Below, one piece after another: positions 8,926 through 16,939 of a stretch of DNA of 46,549 nt (positions within the stretch are counted from its first letter, which is position 1; each line of letters opens with the position of its first letter). The notes beneath the pieces are model-generated. The model made no database searches. It was not told the origin of the DNA and saw nothing but the letters and a program-made list of their open reading frames with translations. The DNA is from Tenacibaculum finnmarkense (GTDB lineage: Bacteria; Bacteroidota; Bacteroidia; Flavobacteriales; Flavobacteriaceae), in assembly GCF_900239185.1 (NCBI RefSeq), contig NZ_OENA01000102.1, positions 1 to 46,549 on the forward strand, written 5' to 3'. The position numbers were made by a program, and so were the translations under genes.

Positions 8926-10197
8926 ATGAAAAATAGAAAACTAAATCAATGGCTTTGGAAATGGCATTTTATTGCTGGGCTTATTTCCTTGCCTTTTATA
9001 TTGATGTTATCGATAACTGGTGCTGTTTATTTGTTCAATCCTGATGTACAAAGTAATGCAATTGCGAAAATTCAAAACATTCAAGAGGTTGAAACTTTGC
9101 AAACAACACCAATTTCGTATCAACAACAGTGGGAGAATGCTATTAAAAAATTAAAAAAGAAACCAAATTCAATGGTTATTAATGATAATCCTCAAAAAGC
9201 TACGGAATTTGTAGTTGGAAGGTTTAGTCATAAAAAAACTGTTTTTATAAATCAATATACAGGCGAAGTTTCAGGAATGTTTTCGCCTAAAACTTCGTGG
9301 ATGTATTCTATAAGAAAATTACACGGCGAATTATTAGCAGGAAAAGTAGGAACATTACTTATTGAATTAATTGCCAGTTGGATGGTGGTTTTAATTATAA
9401 CAGGAGTATATATTTGGTTTCCATTTTCTAATTTTAAAGATTTAAAAGGGCTTTTTACAATTCGATGTAATCAAGGAAAAAGAACTTTATTTAGAGATTT
9501 ACACGCTGTTACAGGTTTTTGGATGTCGATTTTATTATTACTCGTTTTAGCGGGAGGTTTGCCGTGGACAGATGTTTTTGGAAGTAATTTTAAATGGGTT
9601 CAAAAAGTAAGCAATACAGGATTTCCTAAAACATGGAGCGGACGTGGTTTAATATCCGAAGTAAAAAATAAAGAAACTATAAAGATAAAAACCTTATCAA
9701 TAGATGAAATGGTTGCCATTACAAATCAGCAAAAATTACAAGGAGTAATTAGCATTGGTTTGCCAAAATCAGCAAAAAGTACGTTTAGTGTTTCGAATAA
9801 AACATTTCCTTTAGATGCTCAGAAAAAGTTACATTTTAATCAGTATTCAGGTGAATTAATTAAAGAGCATACTTGGAGTGATGTCGGTTTTTTAATGCGT
9901 GGAAGAATGTGGGTAATGGCATTTCATCAAGGGCAGTTTGGTGGCTGGAATTGGTGGCTAATGTTTGGCGTTGCTATCGGTTTAACAATAATGACAATTG
10001 CGGGTTTATTTTCGTACTTATCAAGAAAACAAAAAGGAAGTTGGGGCGTTCCAAAAGTATCATCTCAATTTAAAGTAGGCAAACTGATTGTTTTTATACT
10101 TGTTTTATTAGGGGTATTGTTACCAATGTTTGGAGTGAGTTTGTTGTTGATATTTTTATTTGAACAATTATTTAAATTTAAAAAAACGCATTTTTAA
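8926..10197 (+). CDS. PepSY-associated inner-membrane protein
   Basis: 423 residues with about five membrane segments: residues 15-35 (FIAGLISLPFILMLSITGAVY), about 143-163, 194-212, 343-365 and 385-415. His14 in the first segment (WKWHFIAG), plus RKLHGELLAGK and RDLHAVTGFW, supply the His residues seen in this family, which may bind haem. PepSY_TM proteins are found in the inner membrane beside TonB receptors for siderophores or copper and are thought to reduce or process the ligand in the periplasm. The last gene of the metal cluster; an intrinsic terminator follows at 10234. Confidence 0.88.
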   Translation: MKNRKLNQWLWKWHFIAGLISLPFILMLSITGAVYLFNPDVQSNAIAKIQNIQEVETLQTTPISYQQQWENAIKKLKKKPNSMVINDNPQKATEFVVGRFSHKKTVFINQYTGEVSGMFSPKTSWMYSIRKLHGELLAGKVGTLLIELIASWMVVLIITGVYIWFPFSNFKDLKGLFTIRCNQGKRTLFRDLHAVTGFWMSILLLLVLAGGLPWTDVFGSNFKWVQKVSNTGFPKTWSGRGLISEVKNKETIKIKTLSIDEMVAITNQQKLQGVISIGLPKSAKSTFSVSNKTFPLDAQKKLHFNQYSGELIKEHTWSDVGFLMRGRMWVMAFHQGQFGGWNWWLMFGVAIGLTIMTIAGLFSYLSRKQKGSWGVPKVSSQFKVGKLIVFILVLLGVLLPMFGVSLLLIFLFEQLFKFKKTHF

Positions 10198-10233
10198 CAA
10201 AAGTATATTTCCTTGTGATATTATTGGAAAACA

Positions 10234-10258
10234 AAAAACCTCTTTTTAAGAGGTTTTT
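10234..10258. terminator. Strong bidirectional intrinsic terminator
   Basis: An 11-bp perfect stem (AAAAACCTCTT / AAGAGGTTTTT) with a TTT loop, A-rich on one side and T-rich on the other. It lies between the convergent PepSY gene and the 59-aa ORF and can serve both. Confidence 0.85.
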
Positions 10259-10277
10259 GTAGTTTATTTAGTCTTTT

Positions 10278-10457
10278 TTATTTTGAAGCTAATCTTTCAG
10301 AAAGAGAATTTGAATTTTCGCCAATTAATTTTGAGGCTATTTCCATTTTGTTTTTCCCGAAATTTTCATCAAATTTTATTCTACTATTCTTAGCTGCATA
10401 AGAAACAGTAGTCTTTTTTTTAGATTTTTCTAAAAGATTTTTAATTAAATTTTCCAT
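10278..10457 (-). CDS. Small ORF, 59 aa, downstream of the toxin-antitoxin pair
   Basis: A complete ATG-to-TAA frame of 59 codons on the same strand as, and 69 bp downstream of, the antitoxin gene, ending 20 bp before a strong terminator. The predicted protein starts MENLIKNLLEKSKKKTTVSY, is very Lys-rich at the N-terminus and ends SLSERLASK; it looks like a soluble helical peptide with no signal or membrane segment. I do not recognise it. Its position suggests it is the third cistron of the toxin-antitoxin transcript or a separate small gene. Chance ORFs of this size are possible in AT-rich DNA, though a clean ATG start and snug terminator favour a real gene. Confidence 0.5.
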   Translation of the reverse strand: MENLIKNLLEKSKKKTTVSYAAKNSRIKFDENFGKNKMEIASKLIGENSNSLSERLASK

Positions 10458-10526
10458 AAAAGGTGGTTTTAAAACTTTATTATTATCCCTTGAAATATCA
10501 AAAATGGTTGCTTTTGTTGTAAAGTG

Positions 10527-10817
10527 TTATATTTCAATCTGAATATTCACTTTTCCACCAAGTCCCTTTTCTACGATGTCAAATAATGTTTTCAATGTTA
10601 AATTACTCCCATTATTTTCAACTCGAGAGATATAGGTTCGTTTTTTATCCACCAAATCTGCTAACTGGCTTTGTGTTAAGTTTTTTTCCTCCCTTGCGTT
10701 TCGTAATAAAAGACCTATTTTAAACGATTCAAAATCACGTTCTAATTCATCTCTACGCTCAGTTCCTTTTTCTCCGTAAACATTATTTTTTATGTCTTTC
10801 CAGCTTGTCGTGTTCAT
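10527..10817 (-). CDS. HigA-type antitoxin, XRE-family HTH protein
   Basis: 96 residues. A Cro/C1-type helix-turn-helix occupies about residues 35-90: LLRNAREEKNLTQSQLADLVDKKRTYISRVENN, then LTLKTLFDIVEKGLGGKVNI. The N-terminal part is charged and presumably contacts the toxin. It starts only 2 bp after the toxin stop codon, the toxin-first order typical of higBA and related Gp49-like systems. As in the family, the protein should neutralise the toxin and, with it, repress the operon through the palindrome upstream of the toxin. Confidence 0.9.
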   Translation of the reverse strand: MNTTSWKDIKNNVYGEKGTERRDELERDFESFKIGLLLRNAREEKNLTQSQLADLVDKKRTYISRVENNGSNLTLKTLFDIVEKGLGGKVNIQIEI

Positions 10818-10819
10818 TT

Positions 10820-11167
10820 TTATGTGTTTTTTTCTTCGAAATACGAATTCATTAATATTAAAGCCTTTTTGATTTCTTTTTTAGGTGTCTTTTGCGTTTT
10901 TTTTTGAAATCCATTTAATAGGATTACAAGTTTTCCTTTGTCGAAAAAACAAAATACCCTCCAAATATTAGAAGCCAATTTTATACGGGCTTCATAAAGT
11001 CCATTTGTTCCAACCATTGCTTTTAAATATTGAGTAGGAACTCGCTCGTAAGTTTCAATAATTTCGATGACTTTAAAAATTTTGTCTTGAACTTTTTGAG
11101 GCTGATTTAATAGAAATTCTTCAAAATATTTCTGATAAGCAATTACTTTACGCACTTTATTATCCAT
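10820..11167 (-). CDS. RelE/HigB-like (Gp49 family) toxin
   Basis: 115 residues matching phage-derived Gp49-like toxins of the RelE/ParE superfamily: a helical N-terminus, then the core NGLYEARIKLASNIWRVFCFFDKGKLVILLNGFQKKTQKTPKKEIKKA. The conserved Arg of YEAR, the WRVF strand and the basic QKKTQKTP segment fit an mRNA interferase that cuts ribosome-bound mRNA. The paired XRE antitoxin follows after 2 bp. The ATG lies a few bases after the expected transcription start, so the mRNA may be nearly leaderless. Its activity is inferred from family membership; no residue looks lost. Confidence 0.9.
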   Translation of the reverse strand: MDNKVRKVIAYQKYFEEFLLNQPQKVQDKIFKVIEIIETYERVPTQYLKAMVGTNGLYEARIKLASNIWRVFCFFDKGKLVILLNGFQKKTQKTPKKEIKKALILMNSYFEEKNT

Positions 11168-11171
11168 ATCA

Positions 11172-11202
11172 CAAAGGTAACTTAAAAGTTACTATTTGGC
11201 AA
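11172..11202 (-). promoter_or_regulatory. Promoter and palindromic operator of the toxin-antitoxin operon
   Basis: On the minus strand TTG (11202-11200) is followed after 20 bp by TACCTTTG (11179-11172), a good Bacteroidota promoter. The perfect palindrome GTAACTTAAAAGTTAC at 11177-11192 overlaps the -7 element, as expected for an operator through which the antitoxin or the complex represses the operon. Confidence 0.7.
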
Positions 11203-11274
11203 CTTTTTCTGTTTTTGAATGTGTTATTTATGTTTTTAATGGGGTGTAATGGTTGATTTTGTTGTAGCTAGTTT

Positions 11275-11796
11275 TTATTCATTTTTTTCTAGTGAAGTAA
11301 TAATTCCACTTTCAACATCTTTAAATAAATTATGATTAATTTCTTTTCCACAATTACACTTATATTCACCATAACATAACTCCGTCATTAATATCAATTC
11401 ATGATTGTTTTTACAATATGGTCTTAAATCTAAAATTTTATATCTTTCGTTTTTTACTTTAGCATTGAATTTAAAAAGAAAACTATCTGTTGAATTATTT
11501 ATATAAACCAAATGTTCATCACCTATTTTCTTTATTGATTTTTTCATCTTTTTCTCACGTTTTGTTTCATTTATAGATTTTTTTCTTATTGCCACTTTTA
11601 ATATTGAAAATAAAACAATAAACACAATTATTTGCCATAAATGAAATTGATAATCGAGTAAATTCAAAAGTTTACTTGTACTATTTGAAAAATAATCAGT
11701 TATACTTTTTAAATTTTCTCCAGCTTTAATATAAGCTCCTATTAATAATAAAATTATAGGAAAAATATAGGTTTTAAATATTTCTTTCAAATTCAT
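11275..11796 (-). CDS. Hypothetical small membrane protein with C-terminal Cys/His cluster
   Basis: 173 residues with two membrane segments (about 8-24 and 52-66), then a highly basic linker (KKSINETKREKKMKKS) and a soluble domain ending in CKNNHELILMTELCYGEYKCNCGKEINHN. The Cys/His pattern (C-x3-H ... C-x5-C-x1-C) resembles a degenerate zinc ribbon. I do not recognise a family. It is upstream of, and on the same strand as, the toxin-antitoxin operon but separated by over 100 bp with its own promoter region; base composition is even more AT-rich than the flanks, fitting a small accessory patch with the toxin-antitoxin genes. Confidence 0.65.
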   Translation of the reverse strand: MNLKEIFKTYIFPIILLLIGAYIKAGENLKSITDYFSNSTSKLLNLLDYQFHLWQIIVFIVLFSILKVAIRKKSINETKREKKMKKSIKKIGDEHLVYINNSTDSFLFKFNAKVKNERYKILDLRPYCKNNHELILMTELCYGEYKCNCGKEINHNLFKDVESGIITSLEKNE

Positions 11797-12036
11797 ATTT
11801 TTTTCTAATTACACAAAACAACTAAATAAACAAACAAACCCTTCACAATAAAAGGCACACTTATTTCTGTTTCAAGGGTACTAATATAATTAATCTAAAA
11901 CACTTTCAATTCATATAGCAAAGAAGTCATTAAGTACTATTCGAACAACTATCTAAAAAATAAAAACTGATTAAGTACGTTGTAAATTTAACAGAAGTAT
12001 GGGGTATAATTAAGAAATAATTCAAGTAAAGGTTTG

Positions 12037-12044
12037 TAATTTTG
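12037..12044 (+). promoter_or_regulatory. -7 promoter element of the DUF2911 gene
   Basis: TAATTTTG matches TAnnTTTG 44 bp before the ATG. The rest of the 291-bp gap from 11797 to 12087 shows no gene; it holds only AT-rich sequence. Confidence 0.5.
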
Positions 12045-12087
12045 AAAACAGTAATTATAAATTAATCAACTTTAAAATAATTTCAAC

Positions 12088-12630
12088 ATGAAAAAAATAA
12101 TCTTTGTTACAGCAGTTTTAATACTAACAGTATTATTTTCTAATCAACTAAATGCACAAAGTTTTGCAGGATTAGATAAAAGCCCGATGGATGTAGCAGC
12201 ATACCCTAGTAGTTATCGAATTTCAGATAAATTAGTGAAAGTAGTTTATAGCCGTCCGCAATTAAAAAGAAGAAGCGTTACTAAATTAGCACCTAATGAG
12301 AAAGTTTGGAGAACAGGCGCTAATGAAGCTGCTGAAATCACCTTTTATAAAGATGTAAATTTTGGAGGTAAAGAAGTTAAATCAGGAACTTACACGTTAT
12401 TTACCATTCCTGGAGATAAACAATGGACGGTAATTTTAAGTACCGCCAAAAATGTTTGGGGAGCTTATTCTTATAGTGAATTGGAAGATGTAGTAAGAGT
12501 ATCAGCAAGTGTATCAACATCAAAAAAATCGATTGAAGCATTTTCAATTGCATTCAACGGACAAGAAAATGATGCAACCATGTATTTAGGATGGGGAAAA
12601 TTAATCGTATCTGTGCCTGTAAAAGGATAA
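12088..12630 (+). CDS. DUF2911 family secreted protein
   Basis: 180 residues with a cleavable signal peptide (cleavage near LNAQ, residue 24). The mature part contains the DUF2911 core: VVYSRPQLKRRSV, KVWRTGANEAAEITFYKDVNFGG, SGTYTLFTIPGDKQWTVILS and YLGWGKLIVSVPVK. The family is widespread in Bacteroidota, periplasmic or surface-located, with no established function. It appears monocistronic, with its own promoter and a hairpin terminator just downstream. Length is full for a one-domain member. Confidence 0.92.
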   Translation: MKKIIFVTAVLILTVLFSNQLNAQSFAGLDKSPMDVAAYPSSYRISDKLVKVVYSRPQLKRRSVTKLAPNEKVWRTGANEAAEITFYKDVNFGGKEVKSGTYTLFTIPGDKQWTVILSTAKNVWGAYSYSELEDVVRVSASVSTSKKSIEAFSIAFNGQENDATMYLGWGKLIVSVPVKG

Positions 12631-12657
12631 AAAATTAACAACAATATATAGTGCATT

Positions 12658-12698
12658 AAATAGGTTTTTAAATCCCCCGATTTTTAAACCTATTTTTT
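12658..12698 (+). terminator. Terminator after the DUF2911 gene
   Basis: A long A/T-rich stem (AAATAGGTTT...AAACCTATTT) with a CCCC loop and two internal mismatches, followed by a T-run. Confidence 0.7.
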
Positions 12699-12768
12699 GT
12701 TGCTCTATAGTATTATGTTTTTGTTTCGATGGATAAAAAATAAACAAAAATAGTATTTAAAATAAACG

Positions 12769-12776
12769 TAAATTTG
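12769..12776 (+). promoter_or_regulatory. -7 promoter element of leuS
   Basis: TAAATTTG matches TAnnTTTG and lies 21 bp before the leuS ATG, giving a leader of only about 15 nt. Confidence 0.55.
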
Positions 12777-12797
12777 TAGCTTCTTAAACGAAATACA

Positions 12798-15700
12798 ATG
12801 CAATATAATCATCAAGAGATAGAAAAGAAATGGCAACAGTTTTGGGCAGATAACCAAACATTTAAAGCCAGTAATGAATCAGAGAAACCTAAATATTATG
12901 TGTTAGATATGTTTCCTTATCCTTCAGGAGCGGGGCTACATGTTGGGCATCCTTTAGGATATATTGCATCTGATATTTATGCACGTTATAAGCGTCATAA
13001 AGGATTTAACGTATTGCATCCGCAAGGATATGATTCTTTTGGTTTACCAGCAGAACAATACGCAATTCAAACAGGACAACATCCTGCAATTACGACCCAA
13101 ACAAACATAGAAACCTACCGTAGCCAGTTAGATGCCATCGGTTTTTCTTTCGATTGGTCTCGTGAGGTGAGAACTTCTAGTCCTGAATATTATAAATGGA
13201 CACAGTGGATTTTTATCCAATTATTTAATTCTTGGTATAATAAAGATTCAGATAAAGCTGAAGATGTTTCAACTTTAATTTCTGTATTTGAAACAAAAGG
13301 AAACACATCTGTAAATGCAGTTTCAGAAGAAGATATCGCTGTTTTTTCTGCGGATGATTGGAATGGCTTTTCTGATAAAGAAAAAGAAGCTATTTTATTA
13401 CAATATCGTTTAACTTATTTATCTGATACCGAAGTAAACTGGTGTCCTGAGTTAGGAACAGTATTGGCAAATGATGAAATTATAAACGGTGTATCAGAAC
13501 GTGGAGCGCATCCTGTAGTTCGCAAAAAAATGACCCAATGGTCTATGCGAATTTCAGCATATTCACAACGTTTATTAGATGGTTTAGAAAACATCGACTG
13601 GCCACAACCTTTAAAAGATAGCCAAACAAATTGGATTGGAAGAAGCCAAGGAGCAATGGTAACTTTTAAAGTAGATGCTTTAGAAGTGGAAGCTGGTGTA
13701 AAATTATCATTCAAAGAATTAGAGGCATTAAAAGAAATGCGTTTAAACTTATCAAAGGCTGAAGAAGTACTTTGGAATGAATTAAAAAATAAAAAAGGAG
13801 CATCAAAATTTAGAAAAAAATATACTATCGGTACATTTTTAGTAGATTATGTATGTTTAGCAAAAAATATTGTTGTTGAATTTTCTGGTAAAGAAGATGA
13901 AGCGGCAAGAACTACGTATTTTGCAAATGAAGGACTTCATATCGTTCGTTTTACAAATGAAGAGGTTTTAGAAAATGTTTTAGGTGTTGTATCTAAAATT
14001 AATAATACCATTCAATTTGCAAAACCTCTTGAGAAATCAACAGTTGAGGTAGCAGAAACAGTTGTACAAAACGATTATGTAATAGACGTTTTTACTACAA
14101 GACCTGATACTATTTACGGAGTATCTTTTATGACATTAGCTCCAGAACATGAGTTAGTAGCTAAAATTACAAGTGAATCTCAAAAGAAAGCTGTTTATGC
14201 GTATATCAAAGCAACGGCAAAGCGTTCTGAAAGAGATAGAATGGCAGATGTAAAAACTATTTCGGGAGTATTTACAGGAGCATATGCTTTACACCCATTT
14301 ACAGGAAAACAAGTACCAATTTGGATTGGTGATTACGTATTAGTAAACTACGGAACAGGTGCTGTTATGGCAGTTCCTTGTGGTGACCAACGTGATTATG
14401 ATTTTGCAAAAAACTTCGGATTAGCAATTCCTAATATTTTTGCTGATGTTGATGTTTCTGAAACTGCACATGCAGATAAAGAAGGAACTAAAATTGCAAA
14501 TTCTGATTTCTTAGATGGTTTATCATATAAAAAAGCCATGAAATTAGCCATTTATGAAATGGAAAAGCAAGGTTTCGGTTTTGGAAAAATAAATTACCGT
14601 TTACGTGACGCTGTATTTAGTCGTCAGCGTTATTGGGGAGAGCCTTTTCCAGTTTTTTATAAAGACGGAATGCCACAAATGATTGATGCAAAATACTTGC
14701 CAATTGTTTTACCAGAAGTTGAAAAATATTTGCCAACCGAAGATGGAAAACCACCTTTAGGAAATGCGGAGGTTTGGGCTTGGGATACTGATAAAAACGA
14801 AGTAGTTTCTAACGATTTAATTAATAACGAAACTGTTTTTAACTTAGAATTAAACACCATGCCAGGTTGGGCAGGAAGTTCTTGGTACTTTAACCGTTAT
14901 ATGGATGCTACAAACGAAGGAGAATTTGTAAGCAAAGAAGCGGCTGATTACTGGAAAGAAATCGATTTATATATTGGAGGTTCTGAACATGCAACAGGAC
15001 ATTTATTATATGCTCGTTTTTGGCAAAAATTCTTGTTCGATAAAGGCGCTTTACCTGTTGATGAATTTGCAAAAAAACTAATCAATCAAGGAATGATTTT
15101 AGGAACATCAGCACTTGTTTATGAAGCATTGTTTGATGGTAAAAAACATAATTTATATGTTTCAGCTGATTATTTTCAAGGAGAAAATCAAATAGAAGAT
15201 ACTGAAGCTGATGATAAATTAGGTTCTCGATTACATAAAAAATTAGTCGAAGCAGGTTTAACAGAAGAAACAGAAGAATCTTTAACGTACAGACCAATTC
15301 ATATTTGTGTAAGTACTTTAGAAGGAGATATCAATGTAAATATTGATAAATTAAAAGCTTGGAGATCAGAATTTGAAACTGCTGAGTTTGTTTTTGGAAG
15401 AGATAATCAATTTGTATGTTACAGAGAGGTTGAGAAAATGTCAAAATCTAAATACAATGTTGTAAATCCTGATTTAATTTGTGAAGAATTTGGAGCAGAT
15501 GCATTACGTTTATTTGAAATGTTTTTAGGTCCTTTAGAACAAACTAAACCTTGGAAAACTTCAGGTATTTCAGGAGTATATTCTTTCTTAAAGAAATTAT
15601 GGAAATTATATGTTGGCGAAGAAGGAGTTATTATAACCGAAGCTGAACCGACAAAAGAAGAATTTAAAATTTTACATAAAACCATTAAAAAAGTACAAGA

Positions 15701-16115
15701 AGATATAGAGAATTTCTCTTTTAACACTTCGGTTTCTACTTTTATGATTGCGGTAAATGAGTTAACTGCTTTAAAGTGTAATAAACGTGCTATTTTAGAG
15801 CCAATATTAGCTTTAATATCTCCATATGCACCACATATTGCGGAAGAATTATGGAATCAATTAGGGCATGAAGGTTCAATTTCTACCGTTGATTTCCCTG
15901 AATTTGATGCCTCTTATTTAGTAGAAAGTTCTAAAAACTACCCAGTTTCTTTTAACGGAAAAATGCGTTTTACTTTAGAGTTAGCATTAGATTTATCAAA
16001 AGAAGAAATTGAAAAAATTGTATTAGCAGACGAGCGTACAATTGCGCAATTAAAAGGAGAAGCTCCTAAAAAGATAATTATTGTTCCTGGAAAAATAATT
16101 AATCTTGTAGGGTAA
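12798..16115 (+). CDS. leuS: Leucine--tRNA ligase with an inserted DUF559 domain
   Basis: Class I synthetase that charges tRNA-Leu and edits mischarged products. HIGH-type motif HVGH at 48-51; editing-domain signature TTRPDT at 433-438; KMSKS at 880-884; anticodon-binding domain after about 930. At 1105 residues it is well above the roughly 920-950 usual for Bacteroidota. Most of the excess lies between VTFKVDA (to residue 294) and VIDVFTTRPDT (from 428), a short beta-hairpin loop in normal LeuRS. Residues about 312-408 match the DUF559 endonuclease-like fold: AEEVLWNELKNKKG, KFRKKYTIGTFLVDYVCL, VVEFSG, GLHIVRFTNEEVLENV. The frame is open throughout with no base-composition break. A second, smaller expansion lies just before KMSKS (about 790-850). 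Confidence 0.96.
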   Translation: MQYNHQEIEKKWQQFWADNQTFKASNESEKPKYYVLDMFPYPSGAGLHVGHPLGYIASDIYARYKRHKGFNVLHPQGYDSFGLPAEQYAIQTGQHPAITTQTNIETYRSQLDAIGFSFDWSREVRTSSPEYYKWTQWIFIQLFNSWYNKDSDKAEDVSTLISVFETKGNTSVNAVSEEDIAVFSADDWNGFSDKEKEAILLQYRLTYLSDTEVNWCPELGTVLANDEIINGVSERGAHPVVRKKMTQWSMRISAYSQRLLDGLENIDWPQPLKDSQTNWIGRSQGAMVTFKVDALEVEAGVKLSFKELEALKEMRLNLSKAEEVLWNELKNKKGASKFRKKYTIGTFLVDYVCLAKNIVVEFSGKEDEAARTTYFANEGLHIVRFTNEEVLENVLGVVSKINNTIQFAKPLEKSTVEVAETVVQNDYVIDVFTTRPDTIYGVSFMTLAPEHELVAKITSESQKKAVYAYIKATAKRSERDRMADVKTISGVFTGAYALHPFTGKQVPIWIGDYVLVNYGTGAVMAVPCGDQRDYDFAKNFGLAIPNIFADVDVSETAHADKEGTKIANSDFLDGLSYKKAMKLAIYEMEKQGFGFGKINYRLRDAVFSRQRYWGEPFPVFYKDGMPQMIDAKYLPIVLPEVEKYLPTEDGKPPLGNAEVWAWDTDKNEVVSNDLINNETVFNLELNTMPGWAGSSWYFNRYMDATNEGEFVSKEAADYWKEIDLYIGGSEHATGHLLYARFWQKFLFDKGALPVDEFAKKLINQGMILGTSALVYEALFDGKKHNLYVSADYFQGENQIEDTEADDKLGSRLHKKLVEAGLTEETEESLTYRPIHICVSTLEGDINVNIDKLKAWRSEFETAEFVFGRDNQFVCYREVEKMSKSKYNVVNPDLICEEFGADALRLFEMFLGPLEQTKPWKTSGISGVYSFLKKLWKLYVGEEGVIITEAEPTKEEFKILHKTIKKVQEDIENFSFNTSVSTFMIAVNELTALKCNKRAILEPILALISPYAPHIAEELWNQLGHEGSISTVDFPEFDASYLVESSKNYPVSFNGKMRFTLELALDLSKEEIEKIVLADERTIAQLKGEAPKKIIIVPGKIINLVG
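13731..14022 (+). other. DUF559 (Vsr/PD-(D/E)XK-like) domain embedded in leuS
   Basis: Aligned by eye with free-standing DUF559 proteins, the segment keeps the Glu of the AE-LW motif (E322 or E323), the Asp of VDF/VDY (D350) and the Glu of VVE (E361). Family members usually read ExDGGQH from this Glu. Here it reads EFSGKED, so the second acidic residue and the QH pair are missing and about five residues are deleted. The fold is probably retained while nuclease activity is probably lost. It sits in the hairpin loop of the editing domain, where it could protrude without disturbing the catalytic core. Confidence 0.8.
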
Positions 16116-16150
16116 TTACCTTATAAATAAGTCACTAAATTTTTTATATA

Positions 16151-16187
16151 AAGCCACAAACGATTAATTGTTTGTGGCTTTATTTTT
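16151..16187 (+). terminator. leuS intrinsic terminator
   Basis: An 11-bp perfect stem (AAGCCACAAAC / GTTTGTGGCTT) with an 8-nt loop, followed by TATTTTTT. Confidence 0.85.
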
Positions 16188-16219
16188 TAAGCTATTTTTG
16201 AATCATAAAAATATATAAA

Positions 16220-16840
16220 ATGAATTTATTTAAAACAATTTCCCTTTTAGTACTACTATCTTTAGCAACAAGCTGTGCTTCAGGCTATAAAACTATTAGT
16301 CCTGAAACACTTAATTATATATCAAAAAGTACCGATAAAGGGGTTATTCTTGAATATAAATACGAGTTATTGAAAAAAAAATATCATAAAAAAGAACTTT
16401 CAAAAGGTATTCGGTTAATTGCAGTTAAATTGACTAATAATTCTGATAAAGATATTGTTTTTGATAAAGACTTAAAATTAACCTACGACGATGGCGCAGG
16501 TTTATATATTATGGAAAATGAAATGGTTTTTAAATCATTAAAACAAAGCGTTGCTTCTTATTTATGGTATTTATTATTAACACCTTTAAGATTTTACACC
16601 ACCGATTCTAGCAATGGCTACAATCAACAAACAAGCTCAACACCTGTTGGTTTAATTGTAGGGCCAACAATAGCAGGAGGAAATATGATTGCTGCAAATT
16701 CGGCAAATAAAAAATTTAAAAAAGAGTTATTCGACTATAATATAACCAATACTACCATTAAAAAAGGCGCAACAGTTTCAGGGTTAATCGGCGTACGATC
16801 TGACGGATATCACGCAATTAAACTAGTTGTTTTAGACTAA
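16220..16840 (+). CDS. Hypothetical lipoprotein
   Basis: 206 residues with a lipoprotein signal peptide (Cys19 in ATSC). The N-terminal half reads as a beta-sandwich-like region (GVILEYKYELL, IRLIAVKLTNNSDKDIVFDKDLKLTYDDG); it is followed by a hydrophobic YLWYLLLTPL stretch and a Gly/Ala-rich segment (PVGLIVGPTIAGGNMIAANSANKKF) that looks like a membrane hairpin, then a final beta-rich end. No family recognised. It has its own short intergenic region after the leuS terminator and is followed by a perfect inverted repeat. Confidence 0.75.
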   Translation: MNLFKTISLLVLLSLATSCASGYKTISPETLNYISKSTDKGVILEYKYELLKKKYHKKELSKGIRLIAVKLTNNSDKDIVFDKDLKLTYDDGAGLYIMENEMVFKSLKQSVASYLWYLLLTPLRFYTTDSSNGYNQQTSSTPVGLIVGPTIAGGNMIAANSANKKFKKELFDYNITNTTIKKGATVSGLIGVRSDGYHAIKLVVLD

Positions 16841-16862
16841 CTTAGCGTTTGTTTTCTAATTT

Positions 16863-16899
16863 AAATTCTGATAAATAACCCGTTTGTTTATCAGAATTT
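16863..16899 (+). terminator. Inverted repeat after the lipoprotein gene
   Basis: A perfect 13-bp stem (AAATTCTGATAAA / TTTATCAGAATTT) with an 11-nt loop, 22 bp after the stop codon. The following sequence has only a weak T tract, so termination is plausible but not certain. Confidence 0.6.
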
Positions 16900-16939
16900 A
16901 TAGTTTTAATCATTAATAACGTGTACTAAAAAACAGTAA

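Noticed and set aside
13731..14022. The leuS insertion as an intein or frameshift artefact
   Set aside because: No intein splice residues (N-terminal Cys/Ser block, C-terminal His-Asn) are visible at the borders, and the frame is open with normal codon use on both sides; it reads as a domain insertion.
15082..15297. Antisense and out-of-frame ORFs within leuS, infB, nusA and others
   Set aside because: They are shadows of strongly conserved genes on the other strand or frame, with implausible composition and no promoters.
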